From: Paenibacillus sp. | GTDB taxonomy: Bacteria > Bacillota > Bacilli > Paenibacillales > Paenibacillaceae | Reading direction: 5' to 3' | Assembly (NCBI GenBank): GCA_031254035.1 | Contig: JAIRVF010000065.1 | Coordinates: 49,581 to 113,580 of the forward strand | Length of the DNA: 64,000 bases | In this document: positions 17,713-26,125 of the stretch, piece by piece | Layout: every line of letters starts with the position of its first letter | Position numbering within the stretch: the stretch's first letter is position 1 | Notes under the pieces: model-generated | Told to the model about the DNA's origin: nothing | Databases searched by the model: none | What the model saw: only the letters and a program-made list of their open reading frames with translations | Program-made: the position numbers and the translations under genes

Positions 17713-19644
17713 TTATTTGATATTCGTAACAATTTTATAGTACGCATTGACGGTCAACGCATAATAGATCAAGTAGATACATGTGTAAACTCCTATGCAG
17801 ATGACTACCGGGATCACCAAATTAGTTTGCATCAAGTTGGACAATGCCGATAAAGCAACCGCGCAGTGGGCGATGCCGGCAATCAGCGGCAAGGCGAATA
17901 TAAAACCGACCTGTTTGGCGACCGTTTTGCGGATCTCCTTTTTGTTGACGCCGATTTTATGCAAAATCAAATACCGCTCTTTATCGGCACTCGCTTCCGT
18001 CAGCTGCTTAAAGTAAATGATGCTGCCTGTTGCAGCCAGAAAAACAAGCCCCAAAAATCCACCCATAAACATCATGAGTCCGAACGCTTCCATCCCCTTG
18101 GAATAGGTGTCATAGAAGCTTGAAAAACCTGCTTTGTCCGGTAAAGTCTTCTCCATGTCAGCAGTTAATGTTTTAGCCTTGTCCTGACCGGTGATGCCGT
18201 AGATTTCAAGCGTGTCCGTTTTGGCCAGTGGCTGCAATTTCCCGAATAACTCGTCACTGACGACAATAGTGGTATAGATGGCGCGTTGGTTTAAGACGTT
18301 ATATTTGTGCAATGCCTTAAAGGTCACCTGCTGCTTCTGCTGTTTGTCCTTTAATGTGATGGTCTTGCCGACATATTTAGGCGACATTCCTTCCATATAG
18401 GCTGGATCCAGCACAATAGCTTCATTTGCCTTAAGCGAGAGTTCCTCGCTTCTGTTCTGAACATCAGCCAGCTGATTGAAATCATGCGCAGGCAAAATGG
18501 TGAAGGCGATTTCCCCATCATGAAAGACAGATTCAAGACCGCCTATGTCTGCATTCATTTCAATAACCGGAACAGATAAATGATATCGAAGTTTGTGATC
18601 CGTCGATTTTGCGACCAAATCCCTGGCCTTCTGCACCGAACCACCATCTATGGCGATAAACATCATGCTGTTGGGATTGGCCATCTCGGCATTGCTGCGA
18701 TTATTGTAATAGAAGCTATAGGCTGTCCCGACAGCCGTCAACGTGGTTGCGCTAAGCACCGCAATAATCGTCAGCGTCCGGGCATTCCCTTTGATCCGAT
18801 ACAGGAGCTGGGAAGTGCCGATCATGTTCATCCCTTTCCAGTAGGCCTTTTTGCGGGTCCGGGATAATTTCAACAATGAGACGGTTAGAGTGCTGAAGAG
18901 AAAATAGGTTCCCAAGATGACCGTTAGCAAAATCACAAGCGGTGTCATCATATATCCTAACGTCGCCCATACCTTGGACTGAAGCAGATTCTGCAAAGCA
19001 AGCCAGTAACCGAATCCGATCAAGATCAGCGAGATCAGCGCTGTGATCCACGATGCCTTCGGCTCCCGCTCATGCTCCTGGTCGGCACGGAACAGCTCGA
19101 TTAATTTGAAACGGTAAATCAAACGGTAACCTTGGAATGAAGTGATCAGCGTAATGATCATAAATACAATCACCGTGTTCATCACTGCCGATAAAGATAT
19201 GGAAAAGTGGCTGAGCAATTCATATCCCATCACCTTCATCAGGATCATGACGAAAAACCGGCTGAGCACCGAGCCAAGCGCGATCCCGATAACAAGCGCC
19301 AATATGCCCATCAGAAAATTTTCATAAAATAACATGCGGCCGATCTGCTTTTTACGTACCCCGAGCAGGGAATACAAGCCGACTTCTTTTTTGCGTTTTC
19401 TGGTGAAAAATGAATTCGAATACCATATAAAAATGGCCACAAAAATCATGAGCGCAACCGACGCCCCGCTGAAGACCGAACTGATTTTTGGTGAACCGTC
19501 GGAAGCCGATTGGATCGTAGTATCGTATTTCAAAGAAACAAATGTGAAGTAGATCACGATACTGAAAATCATCGATGCAAAATATAAAAAATAATTCGTG
19601 AAGTTTTTCTTGATGTTTTTGCGCGCGATGTTAAACAATGTCAT
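17713..19644 (-). CDS. BceB/YxdM-type ABC transporter permease
   Basis: This 643-residue membrane protein has an FtsX-type layout. About ten helices are predicted: one at the start, clusters near residues 50-290, and three at the end. A ~200-residue outside domain lies between helices 7 and 8. This is the architecture of peptide-antibiotic sensing/detoxifying transporters such as BceB and YxdM. The start at 19644 has GGAGGTGA 6 bases upstream, inside the end of the ATPase gene, so the two genes overlap by 14 bases and are translationally coupled. The likely substrate is a cell-wall-active peptide, but this is inference. Confidence 0.9.
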   Translation of the reverse strand: MTLFNIARKNIKKNFTNYFLYFASMIFSIVIYFTFVSLKYDTTIQSASDGSPKISSVFSGASVALMIFVAIFIWYSNSFFTRKRKKEVGLYSLLGVRKKQIGRMLFYENFLMGILALVIGIALGSVLSRFFVMILMKVMGYELLSHFSISLSAVMNTVIVFMIITLITSFQGYRLIYRFKLIELFRADQEHEREPKASWITALISLILIGFGYWLALQNLLQSKVWATLGYMMTPLVILLTVILGTYFLFSTLTVSLLKLSRTRKKAYWKGMNMIGTSQLLYRIKGNARTLTIIAVLSATTLTAVGTAYSFYYNNRSNAEMANPNSMMFIAIDGGSVQKARDLVAKSTDHKLRYHLSVPVIEMNADIGGLESVFHDGEIAFTILPAHDFNQLADVQNRSEELSLKANEAIVLDPAYMEGMSPKYVGKTITLKDKQQKQQVTFKALHKYNVLNQRAIYTTIVVSDELFGKLQPLAKTDTLEIYGITGQDKAKTLTADMEKTLPDKAGFSSFYDTYSKGMEAFGLMMFMGGFLGLVFLAATGSIIYFKQLTEASADKERYLILHKIGVNKKEIRKTVAKQVGFIFALPLIAGIAHCAVALSALSNLMQTNLVIPVVICIGVYTCIYLIYYALTVNAYYKIVTNIK

Positions 19645-20398
19645 GATGCTCACCTCCGAGCTCTGCGAGAACCTCCAAAATTCTTTGGAAAAATGTTTTC
19701 CGCTCTGAGTTCATCTTGTGAATCTCTGTAAATAGCTCTCCATCTTTGATAAAAATGACACGATTGCAGTAGCTAGCCGCATACGCATCATGCGTTACCA
19801 TCATAATGGTCGATTGGTTGGTCTCGTTTAGACGGCTCAGACTCTCCAGCAGGCTGGTCGCCGACTTGGAATCGAGCGCTCCGGTCGGCTCGTCCGCCAG
19901 AATTAGGCTTGGATTGGTTACAATGGCGCGGGAAGCCGCCGTACGCTGCTTCTGTCCCCCGGAAATATGGTAGGGATATTTGTCCAGAATCTCCCGGATA
20001 CCGAATGTGTCGGCAATTTCGTTTACACGTTTCTCAATCTCTGCGGGAGGCACTTTGGATAAAGCAAGTGGAAGCAATATATTTTCTTTAACCGTAAGCG
20101 TGTCGAGCAAGTTATAATCCTGAAAAATGAACCCAAGCTTGTTCCGGCGGAAGTCCGACAGCTTTTCTTCATTCGTCCATGCGATCAATTCGCCGTCGAT
20201 GATCACTTCGCCCGAGGTCGGCGTATCGATGGTGGAGAAAATGTTCAATAGCGTGGATTTCCCCGCACCGGATGGACCCATAATCCCAACAAACTCGCCT
20301 TCCTGAATATTCAGGTTAATATCCTGTAGCGCCGTATATATATTTCCTTTCATACCAAACGTTTTAGTAACATCTACAGCTTGCAAAATAGTTTTCAT
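19631..20398 (-). CDS. BceA/YxdL-type ABC transporter ATPase
   Basis: This 255-residue ATPase has Walker [11 protein letters not shown]-loop [10 protein letters not shown], signature [11 protein letters not shown], Walker [13 protein letters not shown] and the switch His in MVTHDAYAA. It energises the permease encoded just downstream. AAGGAGA precedes the ATG by about 8 bases. The first gene of the six-gene minus-strand block. Confidence 0.93.
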   Translation of the reverse strand: MKTILQAVDVTKTFGMKGNIYTALQDINLNIQEGEFVGIMGPSGAGKSTLLNIFSTIDTPTSGEVIIDGELIAWTNEEKLSDFRRNKLGFIFQDYNLLDTLTVKENILLPLALSKVPPAEIEKRVNEIADTFGIREILDKYPYHISGGQKQRTAASRAIVTNPSLILADEPTGALDSKSATSLLESLSRLNETNQSTIMMVTHDAYAASYCNRVIFIKDGELFTEIHKMNSERKTFFQRILEVLAELGGEHHDIV

Positions 20399-20500
20399 TA
20401 GGTCAGTCTCCTTACATACACAAGTTAACGAACATAATGTTATGATAACGGGCGTACCTTACAGCATTTTAATCCCAACCTTACATAAACCTTAAAACAT

Positions 20501-20516
20501 AGAGGTTGTTCAAAAC
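20501..20516 (+). repeat. Fragment of intergenic repeat, family B
   Basis: AGAGGTTGTTCAAAAC matches the first 15 bases of the family-B copies at 10221 and 11251 and then diverges. It lies in the spacer between the ATPase gene promoter region and the MFS terminator. Confidence 0.5.
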
Positions 20517-20530
20517 CCTAACGTCAAAAA

Positions 20531-20564
20531 ACCCCCAGAGTCGCTTAAAGCGTACCCTGAGGGT
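20531..20564 (-). terminator. Terminator after the MFS gene
   Basis: On the minus strand ACCCTCAGGGTACGCTT pairs with AGCGACTCTGGGGGT, followed by TTTTTT. Confidence 0.8.
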
Positions 20565-20639
20565 TCATGCATTCTTCTTCATGGTTTTTTATGCGTTAAA
20601 TTTTGAAGCTTCCGATTAATATATCGCGTATTATGCCGA

Positions 20640-21866
20640 TTACTCGGTCTTCAGTAATTTTCGGACAAACATCCAACCGGCAATCGGCGCTGCCCCAAGA
20701 GCCAGCATTAGGATGGTAATGGTCATAGGCGTTTTACTTATACTGAGTACAATAATAAAAATAAGGGTGCCTACAAAGCGTCCTACCATCAGGCTAAGCT
20801 CACGCAGGACGACCAGCTCGACCCGCTTTTCCACCGTTTCAGGATTGGTTCCCATTATATCGAAACCAGAGGAAGTCATCGGCAAAATATACAGCGGCAT
20901 AAACACCGCAGTTCCAATCCCAAAGATCAGAAAGGTTCCATAACCTGTGTTCCACAGTAAAGGGATGATCACAATCCATAACAGCAGTGCTCCGGCAAAC
21001 ATGCCCGCATTTCTGAACCTTGGTTTATACCATTTTCCTGCAAGCCAGTATGTCAGTAACGATATCGCGGATGTAATCAACGTAAATTGTCCCAGCTTGG
21101 CTTCCTGTTTTGTCGCAACAAAAACCAGCAAACCGATCAGGAAAGCAAACACGCCTTCGCGTACTCCCTGCGTGATCAATCCGGGGGTCATAAGCCGCCA
21201 TGGACTTCCTTTGCTCCGCAGCTGCGTTATAGGCTCCATCCAGTGATAAGCGCCGCTACTTTTTCTTTTTTTGAGAAAAAAGCTGAATACGACGCAAAGC
21301 GCGTAAATGACAAGCGAGATGGTAAAAACAACCCGATACCCCTTATCACCCTTTAGCCAGGTAATGAGCAGCCCTGAAAACCAGGGCCCTATGATACCGG
21401 TAAACGAACTCAACAGTCCCACCCAGCCGTTAAACAGATCCCGATTTTTCCGGTCCGTCACTTCGAAATAAACAACGTTAAATGCAAGCCAGAACAAGCC
21501 AATCGCCAGTCCAAGCAGCAGACCCAGCGGCCAAATCCAATGAACAATATTCGAGCTGACCCATAAAACCAGGAGATAAAACACACCTGTTAGGACCACG
21601 CCTGCTCGCAAAGCATTCATTTTGTTGTATTGTTTCACCCACTTGCCGCCGATCCAAAAGGAGAGGCCAACAGCGATTTGCTGGGCGACGGAAAACCAGG
21701 CGATCATGGCGTAGTCCTGTTTGCTTTTCCATAAGTATACATGCAAAAAGGTACCGGACAGGGCCCCCGCCAGAACGAACAACCCATTAACGGCCAGCAA
21801 AAGTTGTGATTGGCGATCCAAATGTGCCGTCGTTTTCAGATAAGTCCCCCCTTTTATACCGGACAT
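20640..21866 (-). CDS. MFS-type membrane transporter (YqgE-like)
   Basis: This protein of about 408 residues has some twelve membrane helices (for example LLAVNGLFVLAGALSGTF, WPLGLLLGLAIGLFWLAFNV, MTITILMLALGAAPIAGWMF) and a short charged central loop, as in the major facilitator superfamily. It resembles uncharacterised Bacilli transporters such as YqgE; the substrate is unknown. The start is uncertain. An ATG at 21905 overlaps a TATAAT at 21918-21913 and has no ribosome binding site. The ATG at 21866 has a weak GGAG placed very close. A CTG at 21839 has the best signal, AAAGGGGGG, 5-6 bases upstream. Confidence 0.82.
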   Translation of the reverse strand: MSGIKGGTYLKTTAHLDRQSQLLLAVNGLFVLAGALSGTFLHVYLWKSKQDYAMIAWFSVAQQIAVGLSFWIGGKWVKQYNKMNALRAGVVLTGVFYLLVLWVSSNIVHWIWPLGLLLGLAIGLFWLAFNVVYFEVTDRKNRDLFNGWVGLLSSFTGIIGPWFSGLLITWLKGDKGYRVVFTISLVIYALCVVFSFFLKKRKSSGAYHWMEPITQLRSKGSPWRLMTPGLITQGVREGVFAFLIGLLVFVATKQEAKLGQFTLITSAISLLTYWLAGKWYKPRFRNAGMFAGALLLWIVIIPLLWNTGYGTFLIFGIGTAVFMPLYILPMTSSGFDIMGTNPETVEKRVELVVLRELSLMVGRFVGTLIFIIVLSISKTPMTITILMLALGAAPIAGWMFVRKLLKTE

Positions 21867-21936
21867 GCGCTCCGTCTTAACATGCCCCAAAGGAAAGGAA
21901 TTCATTGCAAAAATTATACTTTCTGATATGTGAAAA

Positions 21937-21954
21937 AAGACGCCGAAGCGTCTT
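21937..21954 (-). terminator. Terminator after the zinc-ribbon gene
   Basis: On the minus strand AAGACGC, TTCG loop, GCGTCTT, then T residues: a compact UUCG-capped terminator immediately after the stop codon. Confidence 0.88.
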
Positions 21955-22527
21955 TTAGGCCTTGTTTTGGCTCAGATGATCCACCATGCGCAGGCGATCT
22001 TCCTCAGTCAAATTGGATTCCACATGAAAGCAGCCTGTGCAAATATACATATTTAACCGGAAAGGCGGCTGAATGACCGGCCCTTTAAGGCTACTAAACT
22101 TCGCCGGAATAAAGCCCTGTTCAGTAACTTCCTGGGTTCCAGCCAGAACCATGTAATCGCGGCATTTTGGACATTCCGGCACTTCTTCCTGTTCATCCAA
22201 AATCTTTTCCACGCTCTCTTCATAATTCATCAGGTCATGGCTTTCCTCGAATTTATCCAATGTGCGGATGGAAGGAGGAAGTGGATGACTCATATCTTCC
22301 TGAGCCCAAAATGATTCGCCAGCTTCATCATCGGCATCGGCTGCATCTTCCGCATCTTCCCAATCCTCTTCGTCTCCTGCATCCTCTTCATCGCCAAGCT
22401 GTATATTCAACGAACGATATCCCTTCAGCTCATTCTGACAATAAGGACAGGTTTCTTCAGGTCCAATTTCTTCATCCCAGACGATTTCAGTCTGGCACCA
22501 CGGGCAAACGGTATGTTCCATTGCCAT
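21955..22527 (-). CDS. Acidic protein with two zinc-ribbon modules
   Basis: This 190-residue cytoplasmic protein has an N-terminal zinc ribbon (CPWC at residues 8-11, CPYC about 16 residues later), an extremely acidic linker (about residues 45-75, rich in D, E and A), and a second metal site of CPKC and CTGC near the C-terminus. No catalytic motif is seen. Two in-frame ATGs (22527 and 22521) follow GAGGAG; the second has the better spacing. It is preceded by a 26-codon gene whose stop overlaps its ribosome binding site region. Function unknown. Confidence 0.75.
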   Translation of the reverse strand: MAMEHTVCPWCQTEIVWDEEIGPEETCPYCQNELKGYRSLNIQLGDEEDAGDEEDWEDAEDAADADDEAGESFWAQEDMSHPLPPSIRTLDKFEESHDLMNYEESVEKILDEQEEVPECPKCRDYMVLAGTQEVTEQGFIPAKFSSLKGPVIQPPFRLNMYICTGCFHVESNLTEEDRLRMVDHLSQNKA

Positions 22528-22535
22528 TCATCTCC

Positions 22536-22616
22536 TCAATGTTTCATCAAATAAAAGACGCCAACCGTAAAAAATATAACGGCGACCAAAAATAAAACTC
22601 TAGGCAGATATTTCAT
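22536..22616 (-). CDS. 26-residue single-helix membrane peptide
   Basis: A 27-codon frame (ATG at 22616, TGA at 22538-22536) encodes a peptide starting MKYLPRVLFLVA and ending FYLMKH. It is one hydrophobic helix with Lys/Arg at the start and Lys/His at the end. GGGAGG lies 5 bases upstream of the ATG, a strong signal. The frame fits exactly between the DUF350 gene (24 bases before) and the zinc-ribbon gene (8 bases after), and its last bases help form the next ribosome binding site. It is therefore likely a real, coupled small gene. No family recognised. Confidence 0.7.
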   Translation of the reverse strand: MKYLPRVLFLVAVIFFTVGVFYLMKH

Positions 22617-22639
22617 GTTTTCCTCCCAGAAAAAAACTG

Positions 22640-23059
22640 TTAGAAAATGCAAGCTCCTATCACATAAGACAACGAAACCGAAAGCAACAGCGAAATGACC
22701 CCAATCGCGCGGTTGTCTTTCTTTATTTCCTCATCGACCGAAAATCCGGGTGTTAAAAACTCAAATAGTACATAAGCTGCAAACAACAAAATAAAACCGA
22801 AAGTTGCCCATTTCATCGTGTCGTAAATGGAGGTTTTCGCCTCGATGCTATATCTTAACACATTGCAAATAGCGAAAATTTTACCGCCGGTTGCCAGCGA
22901 AGCCGCGACATTTCCACGTCCGATCTCTTTCCAGAAATTATATCTGGCTACCAGCTCAAACAGGTACAAAAATACAATCAAGCCTACTATAGCTACCGAA
23001 AAATATCCGACCAGCATGCCCAGCGGGTGGGACAATAACTGATCAACCCAATTTTTCAT
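22640..23059 (-). CDS. DUF350 membrane protein (YshE-like)
   Basis: This 139-residue protein has four predicted membrane helices (about residues 15-35, 50-70, 82-100, 117-138) of the DUF350 type. In B. subtilis the DUF350 gene yshE directly follows mutSB, the same arrangement as here with a 43-base gap. Function is unknown. GGAGG lies 8 bases before the ATG at 23059; the longer in-frame start at 23092 has no signal. Confidence 0.82.
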   Translation of the reverse strand: MKNWVDQLLSHPLGMLVGYFSVAIVGLIVFLYLFELVARYNFWKEIGRGNVAASLATGGKIFAICNVLRYSIEAKTSIYDTMKWATFGFILLFAAYVLFEFLTPGFSVDEEIKKDNRAIGVISLLLSVSLSYVIGACIF

Positions 23060-23102
23060 TTTCCTGCCTCCTTCAAATCTGCCTATGGGCATATCCCGCT
23101 GG

Positions 23103-25466
23103 TTATTTCAGCTCTGCTACCGTAACGCCAGTTCCGCCCTCGCCGTAATTGCCTAGACGGAAACTTTTGATATGCTTATGTTTGTGCAGGTAATCTGTAA
23201 TACCCTTCCGCAGGATACCAGTTCCTTTGCCATGAATCAAATAAACCTGACCCAAATTGCCGAGGAATGCTTCGTCAATGAAGCGATCAACTTCAATCAG
23301 TGCCTCCTCCAGATTGGCACCGCGCAAATCCAGCTCGCTCCGGATATTCTCATCGCGCGTCCGTTTTACCGTCGTCGCCTGCCGTTGTGCCTGCTTGGCT
23401 GCAGCTTCATGAGATTGGACGAGCTCCAGATCGTCTAATCTAACCTTCATCTTCATAATTCCGAGCTGAACGACTGCTTCTTTCGAACCTGCCAGTTCAA
23501 CAACATGCCCTTTCTGGTTCAGGCTGTAGACCATAACCTCATCGCCTGCTTCAATTTTGCGTGGGGCTTTAGTTTTGCGTGCCTTCGTCTTTTGCCGCTG
23601 CTGTGGTTCAGCCTCGTCAAGCATCTTCCGGGCTGCTATCAGCTTATGCTCCTTGACGGAAGCACCTTCCTCCTTGGCAAGTTGACGCAGATCACTAATA
23701 ATTTCCTCCGCCTCGCGTCTTGCTTTCGCAATGACCTCCCGGGCTTCGGTCTGCGCCTTTTCGATCAGGCGGTCGCGCTGCTGCTCAAGTTTTTCAAGCT
23801 CCTGCTGGTGTTGGCTGCGCAGCTGCTCCATTTCCTGGCGGAGTTTTTCCGCCTGCTCCCGTTCCACTTCGGCTCCCAGCCGGTTTTCTTCAAGCGATGC
23901 GATCATATGCTCTACGCGCTGATCCTCTTCGGTTACTTCTCCGCGCGCGAATTCCAGAATTTTGTTCGGCAGTCCAAGCCGTTCTGCAATCGCAAACGCG
24001 TTGCTTCGGCCCGGCACGCCCACAAGCAGTCGGTACGTCGGACTTAATGTATTGACGTCAAATTCCATGCTGGCATTAATAACAGCCTTCCGTTCATATG
24101 CATATGCCTTCAATTCGCTATAATGCGTCGTAGCCACCATCCGGCAGCCTGTTTGATGGATATTCTCCAGAATGGCGATCGCTAGGGCCGAACCTTCAGC
24201 AGGATCGGTGCCGGCGCCAACCTCATCCAGCAGAACAAGGCTTTTGGGCGTCATGTTCTTCAAAATGCGGATGATGTTGGTCATATGACTGGAGAATGTA
24301 CTTAGGCTTTGCTCAATGCTCTGCTCATCGCCAATGTCGGCATAAATGGCATCAAATACGCAAAGCTGGCTGCCTTCCTCTGCCGGTACAAACAAACCAG
24401 ACATCGCCATTAGACTCAGGAGACCGATCGTTTTCAGCGTTACCGTTTTACCGCCGGTATTCGGACCCGTGACGATAATCGAAGTAGAGGAATTGCCGAG
24501 CTCCACATCGATCGGAACCACCTTGTCCATCTCAATAAGAGGATGTCGGCCTTTACGAAGCTTGAGGAAACCCCGGTCATTCATTTTCGGCATCGACGCC
24601 TTCATCACATGAGCCAAGCGGGCTTTGGCGAAAATAAAGTCAAGCTGTCCCACCAAGTCCAGATCATACAGCATCAAATCGGCCTGGTCCCCAACGAGAG
24701 CTGTCAGCTTCTGCAAAATAATTTCAATTTCGCGTTCTTCCTTCATACGCGTCTCGCGCAGCTTGTTGTTCATCGCCACAATCGATTCAGGCTCGATGAA
24801 CAAAGTTGCGCCGGAGCCGGACTGATCATGCACAATGCCCCCGAAATACGAACGGTATTCCGCTTTCACGGGAATGACGAACCGATCCCCTCGGATCGTA
24901 ACCAATTGATCTTGAAGCATCTTGGCTACGGAGGATGAACGGATCATATTATCCAACTTTTCGCGAATGCGCGCTTCTCCTCCACGGAGCTCTCTTCGGA
25001 TTTGCGCAAGTCCAGGGCTCGCGGAGTCCATAACTTCCGCTTCTTCCGAGATGCAAAACTTAATGGAATCCTCAAGCGATTTCTGTTCGGATATATTTTC
25101 GCTGATACCCATCAGCAGCTGCAACGGCTCATCTTCATTCATTTGGGAAATAAAACGTTTGATGCGTCTTGACCCGTACACTGTGTTACCAATAGCGAGC
25201 AATTCATGTGGGTTCAGCGTGCCGCCAATTTTCGCGCGTTTCAGGGCAGCTGACACATCGCTGATCCCTCCAAAAGAAGGCACTCCCTTTAGCCGGTCCA
25301 CAGTATACGCTTCATCGGTTGCCTGAAGCAGTCTTTTTACCAATTCAAGATCGGTTTCCGGCTGCAAGTTTTCCGTGATTTGCTTTCCCATGGAGGTTTG
25401 GGCGTAGCTGACACATTTATTTAAAATCTTGCGGTATTCCAGCGTATGCAAAATTTTGTCGTCCAA
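23103..25466 (-). CDS. mutS2: MutS2 (RqcU-type) ATPase with Smr domain
   Basis: This 787-residue MutS-family ATPase lacks the N-terminal mismatch-recognition domain. It has the core and clamp helices, Walker A GPNTGGKTV, Walker B VLLDEVGAGTDPAEGSAL, a long coiled coil at about residues 510-620, a KOW-like segment (GDEVMVYSLNQKGHV) and a C-terminal Smr domain (LDLRGANLEEA, LIHGKGTGILRKG). In B. subtilis the protein acts on collided ribosomes and has been linked to recombination. The start is taken as TTG at 25466 because the protein then begins MDDKILHTLEY, like its relatives, with AGAGGAG 11 bases upstream. An ATG at 25487 overlaps that signal. Confidence 0.92.
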   Translation of the reverse strand: MDDKILHTLEYRKILNKCVSYAQTSMGKQITENLQPETDLELVKRLLQATDEAYTVDRLKGVPSFGGISDVSAALKRAKIGGTLNPHELLAIGNTVYGSRRIKRFISQMNEDEPLQLLMGISENISEQKSLEDSIKFCISEEAEVMDSASPGLAQIRRELRGGEARIREKLDNMIRSSSVAKMLQDQLVTIRGDRFVIPVKAEYRSYFGGIVHDQSGSGATLFIEPESIVAMNNKLRETRMKEEREIEIILQKLTALVGDQADLMLYDLDLVGQLDFIFAKARLAHVMKASMPKMNDRGFLKLRKGRHPLIEMDKVVPIDVELGNSSTSIIVTGPNTGGKTVTLKTIGLLSLMAMSGLFVPAEEGSQLCVFDAIYADIGDEQSIEQSLSTFSSHMTNIIRILKNMTPKSLVLLDEVGAGTDPAEGSALAIAILENIHQTGCRMVATTHYSELKAYAYERKAVINASMEFDVNTLSPTYRLLVGVPGRSNAFAIAERLGLPNKILEFARGEVTEEDQRVEHMIASLEENRLGAEVEREQAEKLRQEMEQLRSQHQQELEKLEQQRDRLIEKAQTEAREVIAKARREAEEIISDLRQLAKEEGASVKEHKLIAARKMLDEAEPQQRQKTKARKTKAPRKIEAGDEVMVYSLNQKGHVVELAGSKEAVVQLGIMKMKVRLDDLELVQSHEAAAKQAQRQATTVKRTRDENIRSELDLRGANLEEALIEVDRFIDEAFLGNLGQVYLIHGKGTGILRKGITDYLHKHKHIKSFRLGNYGEGGTGVTVAELK

Positions 25467-25700
25467 GAATTCCACTACTCCTCTCATACATTACTTTTAT
25501 TATATACGAAATCGCCGAGGCTTCGCTATTTGCGAAAACAACTATAACAATTTTCCACTAAATCCGCCAAAGTCTAATACATAACATTTCATAAATTGAA
25601 TACAATAAACGTTGCATACAGAATCCATTTCATAATCAATGAACTAACGAATTATGAAATGATTCATCAACGTATCTTTCACCCAAAGGAGGCCAATGGC

Positions 25701-26060
25701 ATGCATTTTCTGGGTCATGTCGTACGATTTATCGTTTCCGCGATTGTGCTTATGGTTGTCGGCTGGATCGTTCCGCAGTTCTCCGTCGGTGGGTTCTGGA
25801 GCGCTCTATTATTGGCTCTGGTCATCGCTTTGTTTGGCTGGGCTATCGAAGGAATCTTCGGCAAGAGAGTCACGCCGTTCGGTCGGGGCATCGTCGGTTT
25901 CTTGATCAGCGCGCTGGTCATATACATCGCCCAATTTATTGTTGGTGGGGTTAGCGTCACCATCCTTGGTGCGGTGCTTGCCGCTCTCGTCATCGGGATC
26001 ATCGACCTGTTCATTCCGGTAGCGACGCCATTCGACGCAGGCAAAGAACACCGTAGATAA
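25701..26060 (+). CDS. Phage-holin superfamily IV-like membrane protein (YvlD type)
   Basis: This 119-residue, very hydrophobic protein has four membrane helices and the motif FGKRVTPFGRGIVGF between helices 2 and 3, as in chromosomal 4-TM proteins such as YvlD. Despite the family name these are not phage lysis proteins in most genomes, and no phage genes are nearby. The start at 25701 has AAAGGAGG 8 bases upstream. An in-frame upstream ATG at 25596 would add a non-hydrophobic, unrelated stretch. Function unknown. Confidence 0.83.
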   Translation: MHFLGHVVRFIVSAIVLMVVGWIVPQFSVGGFWSALLLALVIALFGWAIEGIFGKRVTPFGRGIVGFLISALVIYIAQFIVGGVSVTILGAVLAALVIGIIDLFIPVATPFDAGKEHRR

Positions 26061-26074
26061 CTCTTACAGATGAA

Positions 26075-26105
26075 ATACCCCCTATTCCCACGGAACAGGG
26101 GGTAT
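26075..26105. terminator. Terminator between convergent genes
   Basis: ATACCCCCTATTCC (26075-26088) and GGAACAGGGGGTAT (26092-26105) form a 14-bp stem with one mismatch and a CACG loop. Confidence 0.8.
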
Positions 26106-26125
26106 TTGTCGCTGCCTATGATGGA

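Noticed and set aside
25701-26060. Phage holin as evidence for a prophage
   Set aside because: Chromosomal 4-TM proteins of this family are common and no endolysin, integrase or structural phage gene is present.
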